Origin: Holothuria scabra
Taxonomy: Eukaryota > Echinodermata > Holothuroidea > Aspidochirotida > Holothuriidae
Direction of reading: 5' to 3'
Length of the DNA: 64,000 bases
Assembly: GCA_037179385.1 (NCBI GenBank)
Contig: CM074187.1
Span: forward strand, 45,976,879 to 46,040,878
Positions 13,075 to 35,989 of this stretch are shown here, piece after piece. A program made the position numbers and the translations under genes. The stretch's first letter is position 1; the number at the start of each line of letters is the position of its first letter. Under the pieces are notes generated by a model, which saw nothing but the letters and a program-made list of their open reading frames with translations, made no database searches and had not been told where the DNA came from.

Positions 13075-13350
13075 AGTACCAATTCTCCCAACCTACTGAC
13101 TTCTAGTCCCCCACTACAGCCATCTAAAACTCGTTTTCATCCCGACATAATACTAGTTAACTACTTTAGGGCATACCATGATGAGCATACAAGGCCCTCA
13201 TGCGTAATAAAAAACTCTGAGTACATGATGTGTAGTATGAGCTATTCTGCAGTTTTTGAATTTGATATCAATCAAAAACTCTGCAAGTTGAGAATTGCTG
13301 TACACTATCGATAAAATTGTATTTTGGGGTGACGGATGACTACCTTTTAA
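13075..13350 (+). repeat. interspersed repeat family R1
   Basis: This stretch (AATTCTCCCAACCTACTGAC at left, GGGGTGACGGATGACTACC at right) recurs diverged at 39135-39392, 58245-58486 plus 58892-58960, and inverted at 43742-44012, 59419-59712 and 61135-61398. It explains the 99-codon open frame lying across it. Confidence 0.65.
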
Positions 13351-13863
13351 AGGAATCGCAAAATTCGCTACGCCGTTTGGGGTCGTTTTGGTACAACGCA
13401 TTCCCTGTTATACTGTACATTGCGCAAAAATGGGTCTTAACAGTTTGTCTTCTGTCGGAATAGACCCCTTTTCACAAAACACGTTCAATGGCATTTTACT
13501 GTCGCAGAAAATGACTCACACCATTAGTGTATCCCACAATCCTTTGTGATAGCTGTTTGTAAAAGTGTCTTCCAGAACTAAAGCAGACAAACCTACATCA
13601 ACACTTAATTTTTTGTCACAACAGCTACCATCTTGTTACACACGTTGATATCAAGCCAAAGTTTTTTTTTTTAAACGAAACCTTGTATTTCATATTGGGT
13701 ATCAAAATTTCTTATAATAAATCATTAGGTGAAGTTATGTAAGTACTGAAGCTTAAGAATGATACTGAAATTTATGATTAAAGCTGCGATCATAGTTAAA
13801 ACTGATTTGCTTTAAAAACAAACTCACCTACCTTTCAACTACAATTTTCAAAACCTTCTTTTT

Positions 13864-14241
13864 CTAGTTCGGTAGCTCGATTTGGGGGCTATGCAAATGC
13901 GCATATCCTGAACTTGTCGGGATAACCATGGGATAACCAAAACGCTCCCGCATGTAACACCATGGAAGTCCGAGGTAGTACTTCCATGGTAACACGTATT
14001 CCAAAATTTTAGTTCACTTGAAAATTCATAAGGAGGTTTGGGTTTGTGCAGTATACTGTGTCTATATTGCCTTTTTGGTGTTAAAATGTGCATTTTAATC
14101 TGCTGTAAAGTAGGGCTGAGACGGCTATATTCGCACTGCTCTAAAGCAAAAGAAACGCTATGAGCATGCGTAATTCTCGATTTGTTATCCCACATTATGT
14201 CCCAGAACTCCATAAAGCAACTAATTACCGAACTCGCTTAT
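13864..14241 (+). mobile_element. MITE with AAGCGAGTTCGG ends, diverged copy
   Basis: The right end TTACCGAACTCGCTTATT and left TAGTTCGGTAGCTCG match the terminal inverted repeats of the cleaner copy at 58487-58891. The internal order (AATGCGCATATCC, CACGTATTCCAA, TGTGCATTTTAATC, AGGGCTGAGAC) is conserved. It contains an 11-bp perfect hairpin ACCATGGAAGT/ACTTCCATGGT at 13959-13990. Confidence 0.65.
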
Positions 14242-14395
14242 TGGATGCCCTATAGGAAACCCTTCTATAGCAAAAGAAAATGTTTTTTTTTTTTTGCTTT
14301 CAGTATGACTTAAGCTTGATGCAACCGATCACCTCGTGTTCATTCGCCGTACTTTCCCCATATGTGACTCATCGCTATAACGAATGCATTAGGCA

Positions 14396-14959
14396 ATGCG
14401 TATGTTAAAATTGGGGTCACAACAAAAGAATATAAGACGCAAAAAGAGCGGAAAGCGCAAAACTTACGAAGCTAACCGAGCGCTTCCAATGCATTCAAGA
14501 GGTAAAGCTGCCAATTCTTCCAACAATCCGACAAAAATCCACTTCAACTTCCTTCAACTTGCTTTTACGACCAAATCTTTTGCGCTTTGCGGGCTTGGCG
14601 CAAAATCTTTAATCTCAAAACCGATTAGGAAAACCTTTTTCAGCGTTTTCCAAATACAGGTTTATACTGGAATAAAACATTTTACGTCCCCCCTTACAAC
14701 GCAGTTGATTAGGCTTGGATTTGAAAACGCAGGTTTATATGGTGTGCGCGTTTCAGTCTATGGAATTTTCAATCATAGGCAGCTCCTCGGTGGTGTACAG
14801 TTTCTGTGTCAAGCACGCGTCAAATGGCATGGATTTATTCAGCTTGCCTCCCTGACTGTAGGTTCTGCTTGTTGTAAACCAATTTTGTATAACATATATA
14901 CTTTGGTTTTAAGTTTTTTACAGGAAGCGCTAAAGAGGAAGCAGGTGAAGATATTTTGA
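14396..14959 (+). CDS. unidentified 187-codon open frame, coding status doubtful
   Basis: This is the longest ATG-initiated frame in the window, in somewhat less AT-rich DNA than its surroundings. The product is basic (KNIRRKKSGKRKTY near the start) and has no signal peptide, convincing transmembrane run or motif I recognise. A strong acceptor (AAGTTTTTTACAG at 14923) and a fair donor (CAG/gtgaag at 14945) lie inside its 3' end and would define a 21-nt exon EALKRKQ, an alternative reading of the same DNA. No repeat copies were noticed. It could be chance, a young gene, or the 5' region of the gene further right. Confidence 0.2.
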   Translation: MRMLKLGSQQKNIRRKKSGKRKTYEANRALPMHSRGKAANSSNNPTKIHFNFLQLAFTTKSFALCGLGAKSLISKPIRKTFFSVFQIQVYTGIKHFTSPLTTQLIRLGFENAGLYGVRVSVYGIFNHRQLLGGVQFLCQARVKWHGFIQLASLTVGSACCKPILYNIYTLVLSFLQEALKRKQVKIF

Positions 14960-15594
14960 GCGCAACATTTAGCAAAAGACGAAAAGTACCCGACCTAGTT
15001 TACAGTCAGCTAGTCCGTAAATCTAGAATACCGAATAGGTAACACGAGCAGTCAAACCTCTGTGATTTGATTAAGTGTCACGTTATCAAAAAACACAGGA
15101 AGTTTGCAATGGATTGTAATGTTCTGCGTTCATGTTTAAAGTCATTTCAAGGAGAGAAAATCTTGTTTTCAAATATGGAGATGAGGAAGTTTTTTCTTTA
15201 CGATTTGATGCTTAATCAAAATTTCAAGATTTTAAATAAACCGAAGCTCATATATTTGTGCATAATTTTCCATATATATGATAAATTATTTTGCAAAAGA
15301 TTGTCGATAACTATACATTGTTCATCATAGTTTAACTCCTACAGAAATTTATCCAGTTCATCAACTTTATACATGGCCTTCCATTTAATACTTCCTTAGC
15401 TGAAGAAAATTGGTTCTTTATTTTTAAATAAAGTTTCAAGACATAGAAAACGCAAGTGTCAAGAATGGTCCCCAAACTTTATTTTGAGGCAACAGCTATA
15501 TCTCACAATTTTCTTCCTTTATTTTTCTTCACAGTATCTTTCATAACATTTTAAAGACTTCAATTTGCATATAGTAATCCAATCGATCAACTAG

Positions 15595-15720
15595 CAAATT
15601 TCACTTTTGAGGAGAAAAAAATTTCTCATGACTCCCAACAGCCAATCAGGAAGCAGGACAGTCTACTACACTTTTAAGTTGGGATGACTATTCTACCCCT
15701 TTAAAGCTTTTCAAAATTAC
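15595..15720 (+). repeat. interspersed repeat family R2
   Basis: CAACAGCCAATCAGGAAGCAGGACAG followed by TTAAGTTGGGATGACT and a CCCTTTAAAG end recurs at 43445-43670 and 52395-52500, and inverted at 20735-20850 and 54785-55010. Weak frames across several copies show the same SQQP-KQD residues because they share DNA ancestry, not because they are genes. Confidence 0.6.
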
Positions 15721-16623
15721 AAGATAATAGTGGCAATCTTTTGCTAGATAAACAAGGGAAATAAATCAGTTTTTACTTTTTTTTTTTATTTTATGTGGAT
15801 TTTCATGTATCACATACTTAAAACTACCTCAGTAATATTGTGTGATGATATTAGTAGTGCTTCTGCTTCGTTTGACCTCTGACCCCGAGCAAGGTCGGTC
15901 AATATTCGTTCCCTATGAGGTCCGCACAGAAATATACGCCCCTCGTCCTCCTTTCATCACACTTTTATAGAGAAATTACTGGCGCATTTCACTTTTCTCA
16001 AAACTTGTCCCATCCCCGGCTCCTTCCGAGGAGGGATTTTCGTCAACCCCTTTTCATTATTAATTTCCAAACAGTAGACTTTTGCAATTTAACTTTTCAT
16101 CATTTAGTAAATGATGATTAATGACAACATGATTTAAAAGATGTTAAAGCAAACTCAGTATTTTTTACTTTAAGCAAGAAATGTGTAACCCCGAGGGTAC
16201 TGACATCATTCTAGCGGTAGCAAGACCTCCAGAAAACAAACTTTCTCCGCTGCAAAAGTACTTATACCTTCATTAGCCATTGACAAGAAACTAAACCGCT
16301 ACTATTTTGGGTAGTACAGTTGTCATTACATCCTCTGAAGGGACCCAAATCTGAGCGTGACCAACTGCTTATCTGTCAGACCTTCATATTATAGGTCTGG
16401 CGCGTGTAATTTTGATTTAGACTGGCTAAAAAGAAAAGCAAATACCTGCTCGTGACTTTAGTCAAGCAGTCGAGTAGTGACTTAAGAAGTTCTTTTAAAG
16501 CTGTCATTCAGTCGTCTTTATTTAGTAATGTCAAACGAAAAGTAGACAGAGAGGAACTTATTTTGAGGTTTTTGAGGTTTTATAAAAAGTGAAATTTACG
16601 TTTTTATTGACGCAGTGGCGTCC

Positions 16624-16631
16624 TATATAAA
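16624..16631 (+). promoter_or_regulatory. candidate TATA box for the small-protein gene
   Basis: TATATAAA lies in a locally GC-richer stretch (GCAGTGGCGTCC before it, GCGGTGATAG after it), about 380 bp before the proposed start codon at 17014. A start site some 30 bp downstream would give a 5' leader of about 350 nt. The position and composition are suggestive only. Confidence 0.3.
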
Positions 16632-17013
16632 TGCGGTGATAGTCGATCAAAGTTGCTCGTCCAGCCTATCATAGTTTCAATCCATTATCTCACCGCATAG
16701 CTTCCGTAGGCGTTATTAACCTAAATTGTAATGGTTAACACTGTATGTAACACCAATCTGATCAGAACTGTACATCTCAACTCCCATGCTTATATTACAC
16801 TCTGAGATTTATCGCGAATCAGTTTTTTTTTTTTTCCAAAAAGTGTGAGTGGGCACTTATTTGAAAAAAAAGATCCTTGTTGATTCACCGAGCCGTGGGG
16901 GTTGCATTTTGCTTGTTGAAATTATGTCATAATTACCCCATGAGAGTTAGTTTACAAAGTAATTACGGGCAAATGATCTCTCCCAGAAGGCGCAGCTGCC
17001 GACATGTTAAGCA

Positions 17014-28149
<11,136 letters not shown>

Positions 28150-28166
28150 ATCATCCTGGACTGTTA

Positions 28167-28187
28167 AATAAACTAGAGTTAAATAAA
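28167..28187 (+). terminator. tandem poly(A) signals
   Basis: AATAAA at 28167-28172 and again at 28182-28187, 18 and 33 nt after the TAA; a third overlaps the stop codon. This supports 28105-28149 as a real 3' end with a very short 3' UTR. Confidence 0.55.
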
Positions 28188-28189
28188 CT

Positions 28190-29486
28190 AAAGTATTAAA
28201 GCTGAAATTATTTTCTCAAGTAACACACAGAGCCCACCGTTTTCAATTGCCACGTCTGGAGATATTTCTTCACTTGAGAATAAGCGATGGGACAGAAAAA
28301 GTTTCAAGCAAGTTCCCGAAATAAATTTGCTGAAAATGAAGTTAAAATTGGACGAACTGAAACGTTAAGTTCCTTATCCCTCAATCCAAATCCAACATCA
28401 GAGGTTACATCAAGGGCAACGATATCGTACGGAGAAGGTTCGGTTCGAAAGCGTCAACACTAGGAGTACTAAATTTGATCAACGACGTCACAATTGGGGG
28501 TACTTGGTTCATTAAAGGCGTCACGATTGTTAAACAGCGACAAATTAGCCGAATTTTCCAATCATGATGTTGATGAGTAATTACCATTAAGTAAATATTT
28601 CACTTAGAAGGTGAAATCACTGGAAGGTATATTAACACCAGACGAACAGCAAATTGTTGTCACATTTTTCTTCTTTTTTTGACAGAAACTGAAATTAGTA
28701 AGGTATTACTTCTAGCAGAAGAAAATATTTCAATCACTTTTGTCTTGTTACTACACAACCAAAATGTTGTGAATGCCAAGGTTTCTATCCATAGGGAATT
28801 TTTTCATGGGTTAAAGCTTATTGGGTCTTTAGGGAGAATATCATTTGAATGGTATCAGTTGAAGTCATTTTAATGCAAAAGTGCAATTTTAAGGTATTTG
28901 TGATCCTATACCTACGGAAATCAAGTTCACTAACTGATTAATGTATCAAGCTGGAACCTTTACTTCATTCATTCATTCCACGCAAACATTTATAGAGAGT
29001 GATACATTAGAAAGAACAATAAATGTGTGGTAGGACTTAGTCGTACACAGGCTTGTTTCTGTTGAAAGCAGATATTCAACTGCAATAATCAGCAGATTAA
29101 AAAAGTAAACTATCTAAAACAATACATTACGTAATATGTAAACGTTAATGAATAATGGTTTTGGGAGTAAATGAGTACTGCGACTCAATAAAAGAGGTGA
29201 GTAATAAATCAGGGCTTGAAATTCTGAACTCAATGATGAAATTGTAGGAGTAAATATATTTATTCAGCACAGGCATAGCACGCTAAGTAGTAGAAGCTGC
29301 ATGTTCAAATATGATAAGTTTAGACTGCTCATGGTTTCTTCTCCACATGCTCTGAGCAAACCATCAACAACGCCAGCTGTAAGATACGTGTGTTACTATA
29401 TTATAAATTACTCATTTGACTAAGAAAAAAATAATGTGTGAGCAATCAATGCAGACATTGTTAAATGATGTTACCCTGATTGAAAG
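28190..29486. other. no gene seen
   Basis: Candidate exons at 29155-29196 (strong donor GAG/gtgagt) and 29273-29378 were examined but lack independent support. The remainder is AT-rich with no motif. Confidence 0.4.
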
Positions 29487-29685
29487 TATAGAGGCTTGTT
29501 AAATTACGTAACGAATCAGCCACGCTGTAGAACCCTTTCCAAGTACACATGGTTTTCTTTGTGCACCGTGGTATGCTCGGTTTGTACAAATTCATCGACA
29601 AGCATGTCGAGTGTGGTCGACTTCTTTGTACATGTACACCAACATGGCGCCAGAGAGAATTATGACGTCATATGAAAAGTCTCTA
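29487..29685. mobile_element. MITE carrying CRE and YY1-like motifs, diverged copy
   Basis: TATAGAGGCTTG at left and GAAAAGTCTCTA at right match the termini of the copy at 44114-44335, with AACATGGCGCC and a perfect TGACGTCA (29663-29670) near the right end. No coding capacity. Confidence 0.6.
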
Positions 29686-30182
29686 AAAGATGATAATACC
29701 TTTTATTTTGTTGGAAAATGTTCTTTTGCATATCCGGTACTTATTCCACCAATAGTGAACGTACAACTACAATAAAATAACTTACAAGATTTTAACAAGA
29801 GTTGCTTAAAGTAGATAATATCACGTTTAGATTTCTTTCTCAGTTAAGTCTACATCATTAAATGATAAATACTATGGGTTTTGTCAAGGTTATTTTTCTT
29901 TATGTGGTTCGTTTCGTATCGGGAATTGAGTTTTTAAGGTAGTATCGGGCCTGTAAAAACCTGGAAAAATTCGTTCTTGTTATATTGTGTTATTTTTTCA
30001 GAGTTTCATCTGCAATGAATAAAGTAAAGACCGACACAGTTTGTTCCGCGTATTTCTTTCATTTAGTTGCATTACACAAAGATGTTACTTTGGTCTACGT
30101 TGTCAAGGCTAAAAGTTTAACCAACACCTTAAAATTCAATCGGGACAGAAACAACGCAAAATTTTTTGTGTTTATTTAACAG

Positions 30183-30371
30183 TCCGTTTCCGACAATCGT
30201 TATAAAAGCTATGTTAATTGTATGCACATTGCAAAGCAAGGCTGGAGAGAGGAAAGAGAAAAACTCATCTTTACAGGAAATACTCAGAAAGGAGATAAGG
30301 ATTCTATTTCACCCTCTAGAGAATCTTCGGAGACATCGTTTTCTCTACCGGCTACGTTAAGTTGCATATAA
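30183..30371 (+). CDS. terminal coding exon, hydrophilic C-ter tail, unknown protein
   Basis: A strong acceptor (TTTTTTGTGTTTATTTAACAG) opens 62 codons and TAA in phase 0. The product starts SVSDNRYKSYVNCMHIAKQG, continues WREEREKLIFTGNTQKGDKD and ends SISPSRESSETSFSLPATLSCI in pieces; the Ser/Glu-rich end looks like a disordered or cytoplasmic tail. The nearest plus-strand exon with a phase-0 donor is 27496-27600, so this could be an alternative last exon of the small-protein gene. Otherwise it ends another gene; an ATG exon at 29155-29196 (MVLGVNEYCDSIKE) is also phase-compatible. No poly(A) signal was noticed close by. The family is not recognised. Confidence 0.4.
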   Translation, partial: SVSDNRYKSYVNCMHIAKQGWREEREKLIFTGNTQKGDKDSISPSRESSETSFSLPATLSCI

Positions 30372-31400
30372 GAGCTACCGCGAGTAATCTAAATTCAGTT
30401 ATTGTGTAGTTACACATGTTTAAGGGCTAGAAGGTGAAGTGAAGCCTTGAGGTAATCCTGTTAAAGAAATTATCATTTCAACATAATTTTCGAGTCTTGT
30501 TCCACATAGATGACATAGAGGTAATATAACAATATATATAAAAAATATAACAAATACAAAAATCAACCGCCAAAATGGAAGTACTATCTCTTAAGGCTAA
30601 TTTAAGGATATTTTCAGAATGTATAGACTAACTTATGTCCTTCCACAATGGGTTTATTTTACGCGCGCTTAGATCTTTACTGGTAAGTCAGTGTAATAAT
30701 ATACGCAGCGACTCCAGGTACTACAGTTTGTTGTCTTTTGTAAAGTGTATTGTCATAAGTTGGGCAGCCTTGTAAGTTGAACGTATTTAATGAATGGCTT
30801 ATTTTCGAAATTAAAAACGGAAATGTTGTTTAAAATCTACATGAAAAGCAGTTGTAAAGTGACTGAATGTTTCTCCAGTTTTTGTGATCGAAGTTTCCAT
30901 TTTAATATTAAAGTGACGTATTTCACGCAAATAGATCAATACACACACAATGAGAATTGAATCAATAGTTTGTGTAACCTATGCAACAATCATGAATCCA
31001 GATAGGGGTTTTTATGCATATATAGGGGCGTCGCACGAACTTTGATCCAAGTTAGTGTAATGGAGACATACAAATGGTTCATTGTTGGCCTTTAGTAGTA
31101 AAGCTTAATTTTATTATGAATTAAAAGAACTGTGCTAAACATGCATGACGTATTTAATTGTTTGGAAAAAATGAGTAGGCTAAATCTGAAATGACAACGA
31201 CAACCTCCCTATTGTCGTCTGAAATATCACTTCCTGTGCTGGAAATTTGCTCCAAATTAGGTCAATAAATCCTGATTTTAAATTGTGCCTCCAAAAATTT
31301 ACAGATTTTGGCAATATACTTGAATATAAATCGTTTAAAATGTAGGGATTACATGGAATCCAGATTACGAATAACTTAATTAAAGTTTTGTTGTAAGTCA
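30372..31400. other. no gene seen
   Basis: AT-rich with no repeat or exon recognised. A strong donor at 30697 follows a frame with a stop, so it was not called. Confidence 0.4.
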
Positions 31401-31424
31401 AATGTATTTATTTTACTTTCTTTT

Positions 31425-31574
31425 TCAAATTTGAAGTGTGAAGTCTGATTTATCTTCTTTAGGGGTGGTGGATTTATTTTCCGTTACAAGGACCATGTTG
31501 ATATTCATAACATCATTTGCTGGGTGGAAGTCTTTGGGGCATGACCTACTGTAGCAGTCGTACCTCCCGAACCC
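31425..31574 (-). CDS. candidate terminal exon on the minus strand
   Basis: Acceptor TGGGTTAATTTTAAG, then 49 codons and TGA. The product begins GFGRYDCYSRSCPKDFHPAN and ends with a Lys/Glu/Thr-rich tail NKSTTPKEDKSDFTLQI. AATAAA lies 13 nt after the stop (31407-31412 on the complement), which supports a 3' end. The frame is also open upstream of the proposed acceptor, so the exon border is uncertain. No family is recognised. Confidence 0.3.
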   Translation of the reverse strand, partial: GFGRYDCYSRSCPKDFHPANDVMNINMVLVTENKSTTPKEDKSDFTLQI

Positions 31575-31639
31575 CTTAAAATTAACCCAAATGAATTCCG
31601 AGCAAGTTTGGCTTTCTAACGTGGCATGCCGCACCTTAT

Positions 31640-33030
31640 ATTGTTAGAAGTCAATTGTGCACGAGTACAACAGCACAGGTAGGAATTCGTAAAAAAAATT
31701 ATTCGGGCGTTTCCTGGAGCAATCTTCTACAAACATCACCACGACAAACACTGGGACAAAACAATGATTATATGACTACTTAAATCTTACAGGGGGAAAG
31801 TAGGCCCATGGAGGACTAGGAAGTTATCAGGAATTAGAAAGAAACGATATAGATGTGAAATAAAACCTTCCGTGAAACTGCTAAACTCCATGTTAAAATG
31901 TTAGTTCTGAGTCTGAAACCAATTTGGTCATTCCCTGCTGTTACACCTACACTTTTTGGTATCTAGTTATCACGTCTCCATTAAGCATTCCATTTCGTAC
32001 TTAAATGAGTAATTTTACTGAATATTCTCCAGTTTTTTGAAAGGATACATGGTTTCTGGCTTATGAAGACAATAACAAATTTAAAGTGAAACATTGGAAC
32101 AAGTTACTTCCGGGTAGGTGTGGGAGAGTTGCAAAGAGTGGGTGTGTATGTCGTACAAACTTTTGTCATAAATGTGAAATCAGAAACTCTTTGTGACGTC
32201 ATACATATATCATAGGATCGTAGGAAGTAAAACACGTGATTGTTACCTGTTTGTTTGGCTGTGTTTTGTCTTACATTGGCCTCGGTGACACTATAATTGT
32301 AATAAAATCAATAATATTAATAAGGGACTTCATCGTTAAATCGTTACTACTGATGAGGTCATATCTGGCATAAAATTTATTTTCAGTTATTGGCCTATGT
32401 CTGGAGCTAAATACTTTTGAATTAGTTTTGCTTTTATCACGTGCAATAGACTAAGATAAAATTGGCGTCTGCGTAAGTTCCCCTTTTTACTTGTTACCTT
32501 GGCCTAATTGCTCTAAGTTCCAACAATTTCAAGAGAAACATAGCCGCGCGCGTGGTTTTACTATTTTGTCGTATTATTACGAAATTTATGAAGCGTAAAT
32601 ATAACTCTATTTTTATGACGTCAGTTGGAGTTAAGGAAAAATATGCACTATCCTTAATCACTTGTAATGTCTTAATGAGCATGTATTGAACAACACTATG
32701 GATACCCCGTTTATCAATCGACCACTTCGAAAGACCTCGGAAGCATGATCAATGATATGGCCCAAATAAGATGTTCCTAGTCTTTCATTCAGTTACTCAA
32801 TGCGTTTTTAATTGTTGGGTATAAAATAAGTCTACGAAGGCCATTATAACTGTTATGAGACAACAGAGTAAGAAACGAAAAATAAAGAGGTAGTAGTTAC
32901 GTAGCCTTACACCATGCGAAGACAGTTCCACATTCGAACTTGCCGTATCGTCGGCTATTGCAGACTATTGTGCTCTTTCCTTGTGCAGCGTGCGACAGCA
33001 CTGTAGCTAACTGGAGAGTAAAACACCCTA
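31640..33030. other. no gene seen
   Basis: Unremarkable AT-rich sequence; no splice-supported frame or repeat was recognised. Confidence 0.4.
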
Positions 33031-33239
33031 CTACATCTGCGTTTCAGCTTTGGCTGGCGCAGGAAAATGGATGAGTAATGGTGGCAACTCCTCGATGTGA
33101 ATCGTCCACTCATGAAAGGTTAAAGGATGGCCTACTCTTGTTCGTGTGAGAATCTTGTCATTTAAACTGCAATTGGTTGATTCCGTTGAGAAGATGCACG
33201 TCACATTTTTTGACCTTTTAACGGTGTAATGGCCCATTT
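33031..33239 (-). CDS. candidate exon on the minus strand, extracellular-like
   Basis: Strong acceptor TTTCTACCGCTTTTTTAG, then two bases and 68 codons to TAG. The product (MGHYTVKRSKNVTCIFSTES, NCSLNDKILTRTRVGHPLTF, HEWTIHIEELPPLLIHFPAP) has two potential N-glycosylation sites (NVT, NCS), so an extracellular domain is possible. A possible donor ACAAGA/gtaggc lies inside. Its entry phase differs from the exons at 35990 and 37120, so it is not simply the next exon of that gene. Confidence 0.3.
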
Positions 33240-35170
33240 CTAAAAAAGCGGTAGAAAAATGACTGAGTTTTGACAAACAACTCCTTTAGAAGTGTATCAT
33301 AAGTTATACACTGAGCAATAGATATAATGTTTCATTAAGTGTTGTAATGTTCAAAAAGGTAATATTGATTATCGAAACATGTAAAACCCCTAGCAAACTG
33401 TACCTTGTTACTTTAAAGCATCCTGTGCATCTACCCGCAACTCTCACACGTATGTTAATAACGTGTTACTAAATGGCAGTGAGATGAAGGACTTGTAATC
33501 AAGTGCCATGACGATGAAACAAAATCACAAAGACATGAATTTCGAAGTCGTAAAAACGATCCAATGTTTTCATATCACCTTGAATATTTAGAGGTGTTTC
33601 GTAATCATCATTAGATACTCAACAGTGAAATTTTTCTACTTTGTCTCCAACGTTAAATGCAAGATTTTATTACCATTAACTATTCAATGAAAATATACTT
33701 CAAAATAAATTAGTATATGAGTCATGAGTACATAGGTCATGAGTCATAAATTTACTAAGTTAAATAATGTTCATTTTAAGTGAGTTTGCCTAGTCGTTGT
33801 TAGTTAAAAATGTCTATTTGAAGTGATTTTAACTATTCTAAGCGTGCACAGTAAACTAGTTTGTTAAGGACAACGCAAGGTGCATGTACATAGGCATACA
33901 AGACCGGACACGGGCGTCCCACCCAAACGATATAGAAAACCTGAAATTTGCGTTCAAAAATTTAATGTCTAAATAGGCCCAGACTGGGGTAAATATCTCG
34001 TGCCCTGCAGATCGAAGTTGCATACTTCATGTACCTATGTGCGTATTTATCATATGATTATCCAGGCTGTACATAAGAGTGGCCAAAATTTCATGGTTGG
34101 TTGGTTGGTTGGTAGAGGACGAATGTGGAACCCCGGGGTCGCCCCTTTCGGAACCTGCTTGACAAATTTCTGGCGGCACGAGTGTTTTACACCCCAGTTT
34201 CTTACCTCTTGGCATAATCTAGCTAATTTTCTGTGAGCGATCTCATAGATTAACATTGTTGGCTTTCATGTTGCATTTGTAAGGAGAATGATACATTTTT
34301 TGTTCATGATGATAGTTATCTGCGTTTGAGCACTTACTATGAAAACTATAAATAGAGGGTGTTGCCAATGTTTCTTCCTATTTGCTATGATGTCATTAAT
34401 TCAGGTGATACTACATGAAGTTTAAAAACCCATAAACTTCTATCCTTCAACAGAATATCAAATTTTGGCACCGTTTAACTTGTTGCTGATGCAGCCACTC
34501 TATAAAATCAGTTTATCCAAGTACCGTTGGCATAAGTAATCATGAAATTAACATTTGTTCAACGATACAAACTTAAAGGCTTTTCGAAAAGCTTAGAACC
34601 TGATTTAAATAGCTGATATTTTGCCCTTATTACACATTTATTAGAAATTTAGCTGATGGTATAATTTTTCACTTGACCCATTGTTTGTAAAATGAGCAAC
34701 ACAAGATGGATGATTAACATGACGAAGACTCCCTCACATAGGCAAAAGTTTTTTCTTTTGTTTTCAATTTTAATTTCTATTTTTCAACAAAGCTTTGTAT
34801 GTAACAGAAAAACCTGGAATGTATTTCGAGTAAATCGGTCTTACAAAATACAAATGCTTCAGTTTAAAAGAAAGAACTCCAATGAAGTAATAGGAAGAAG
34901 CTTCTTGTTAAGTACACTACACCTAACTCTTTCAAATGCTTCATCCGTTCTCTCGTTATTTGGTAATTTACATATTATACTTTTGTTATTGAACTATTGA
35001 TTTAAGAAACTATTATAAACGGCATAGAACAATAGTACAATACACTCTTAGGGCGCCAATGTTTTCTTCCTAAATGACATTGGCCTCAAACATCTTCCTT
35101 AGTTGAATCAAGTCCTGACAATAACCGCATCATGTTGTGTTACACATGCAAATGTCATCAATGAAAACTT
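33240..35170. other. no gene; short TTGG microsatellite
   Basis: A (TTGG)n tract of four units lies near 34098-34113. A 102-codon plus-strand frame at 34692-35000 has a hydrophobic stretch (FFLLFSILISIF) but is in AT-rich DNA without splice or family support. Confidence 0.4.
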
Positions 35171-35346
35171 TACAAGGATGGAGAAGTCTCAAATTCTTCA
35201 TATTAAGACCTTTTCAGAACCACATTGGAGTACAAAAAATGTACCGAATAACAATTGTTACAAGGATGGAGAAGTCTCAAATTCTTCATACTAAGAACTT
35301 TTCACAACCACATGGGAGTACAAAAATTATACCGATTAGCAATTGT
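35171..35346 (+). repeat. 88-bp tandem duplication
   Basis: Two adjacent copies beginning TACAAGGATGGAGAAGTCTC at 35171 and 35259, differing by a few substitutions and a 1-2 bp indel. Short frames across it are explained by the duplication. Confidence 0.85.
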
Positions 35347-35989
35347 TCTGTTCAAACTTCTGCATAATTAAATAGTGTTTAAAAGATGCAAAAATGCAAT
35401 ATCACTAACATAAGATCAATGCCTTTTCACTCATGCAGGTTCCATTTTTTTAAAGATACGTCTACAACTTCTATGAACATACATGTATATTGCAACCTTT
35501 TCCAGAGAGTCCTGTAAGTGTCCTTCAATGTTTTTTTTCACATAGGAAGATGAATCTTTCTTCACTCATAATAAGACAGGTTGTGATCTGACGTTATCAA
35601 CGTTACTCTTCTCCTCTATTTTCTTTTCACCCGTGAGACGAACGTTGTAGATTAAACATTTTTCATCGTTTTTTAACTTTCAAATTTAAATCAATGTTAA
35701 TGTACTCGAAATCATAACACACCAAATATCATATGTCCTGTTAAAGCAATTCATTTAGGTATAACTCAGTGTTCGTTGTCGTTATGCATGTGTTGTATAT
35801 AAATTTGTATCGTGAGCATTAAAGATGTCTTTCATGGGATCACTGCTTGTTTTAAAGTAAGGTGTTTAAGAGTTCCAGAATCGCCTCCATGATTGGACAG
35901 CCGAAAATCCTGGTCCTTCTGTCACCCTAGCAACATTGTAACAAAAACAACAGCTGACCGAAGTGAAACCATATGAGAGCACTACAGTG
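35347..35989. other. no gene seen
   Basis: Nothing recognised. It is presumed 3' flank of the exon at 35990-36239. Confidence 0.4.

Noticed and set aside
29155..29196. ATG exon MVLGVNEYCDSIKE with donor GAG/gtgagt
   Set aside because: Phase-compatible with 30183 but too short and AT-rich to call without transcript evidence; mentioned only as an option.
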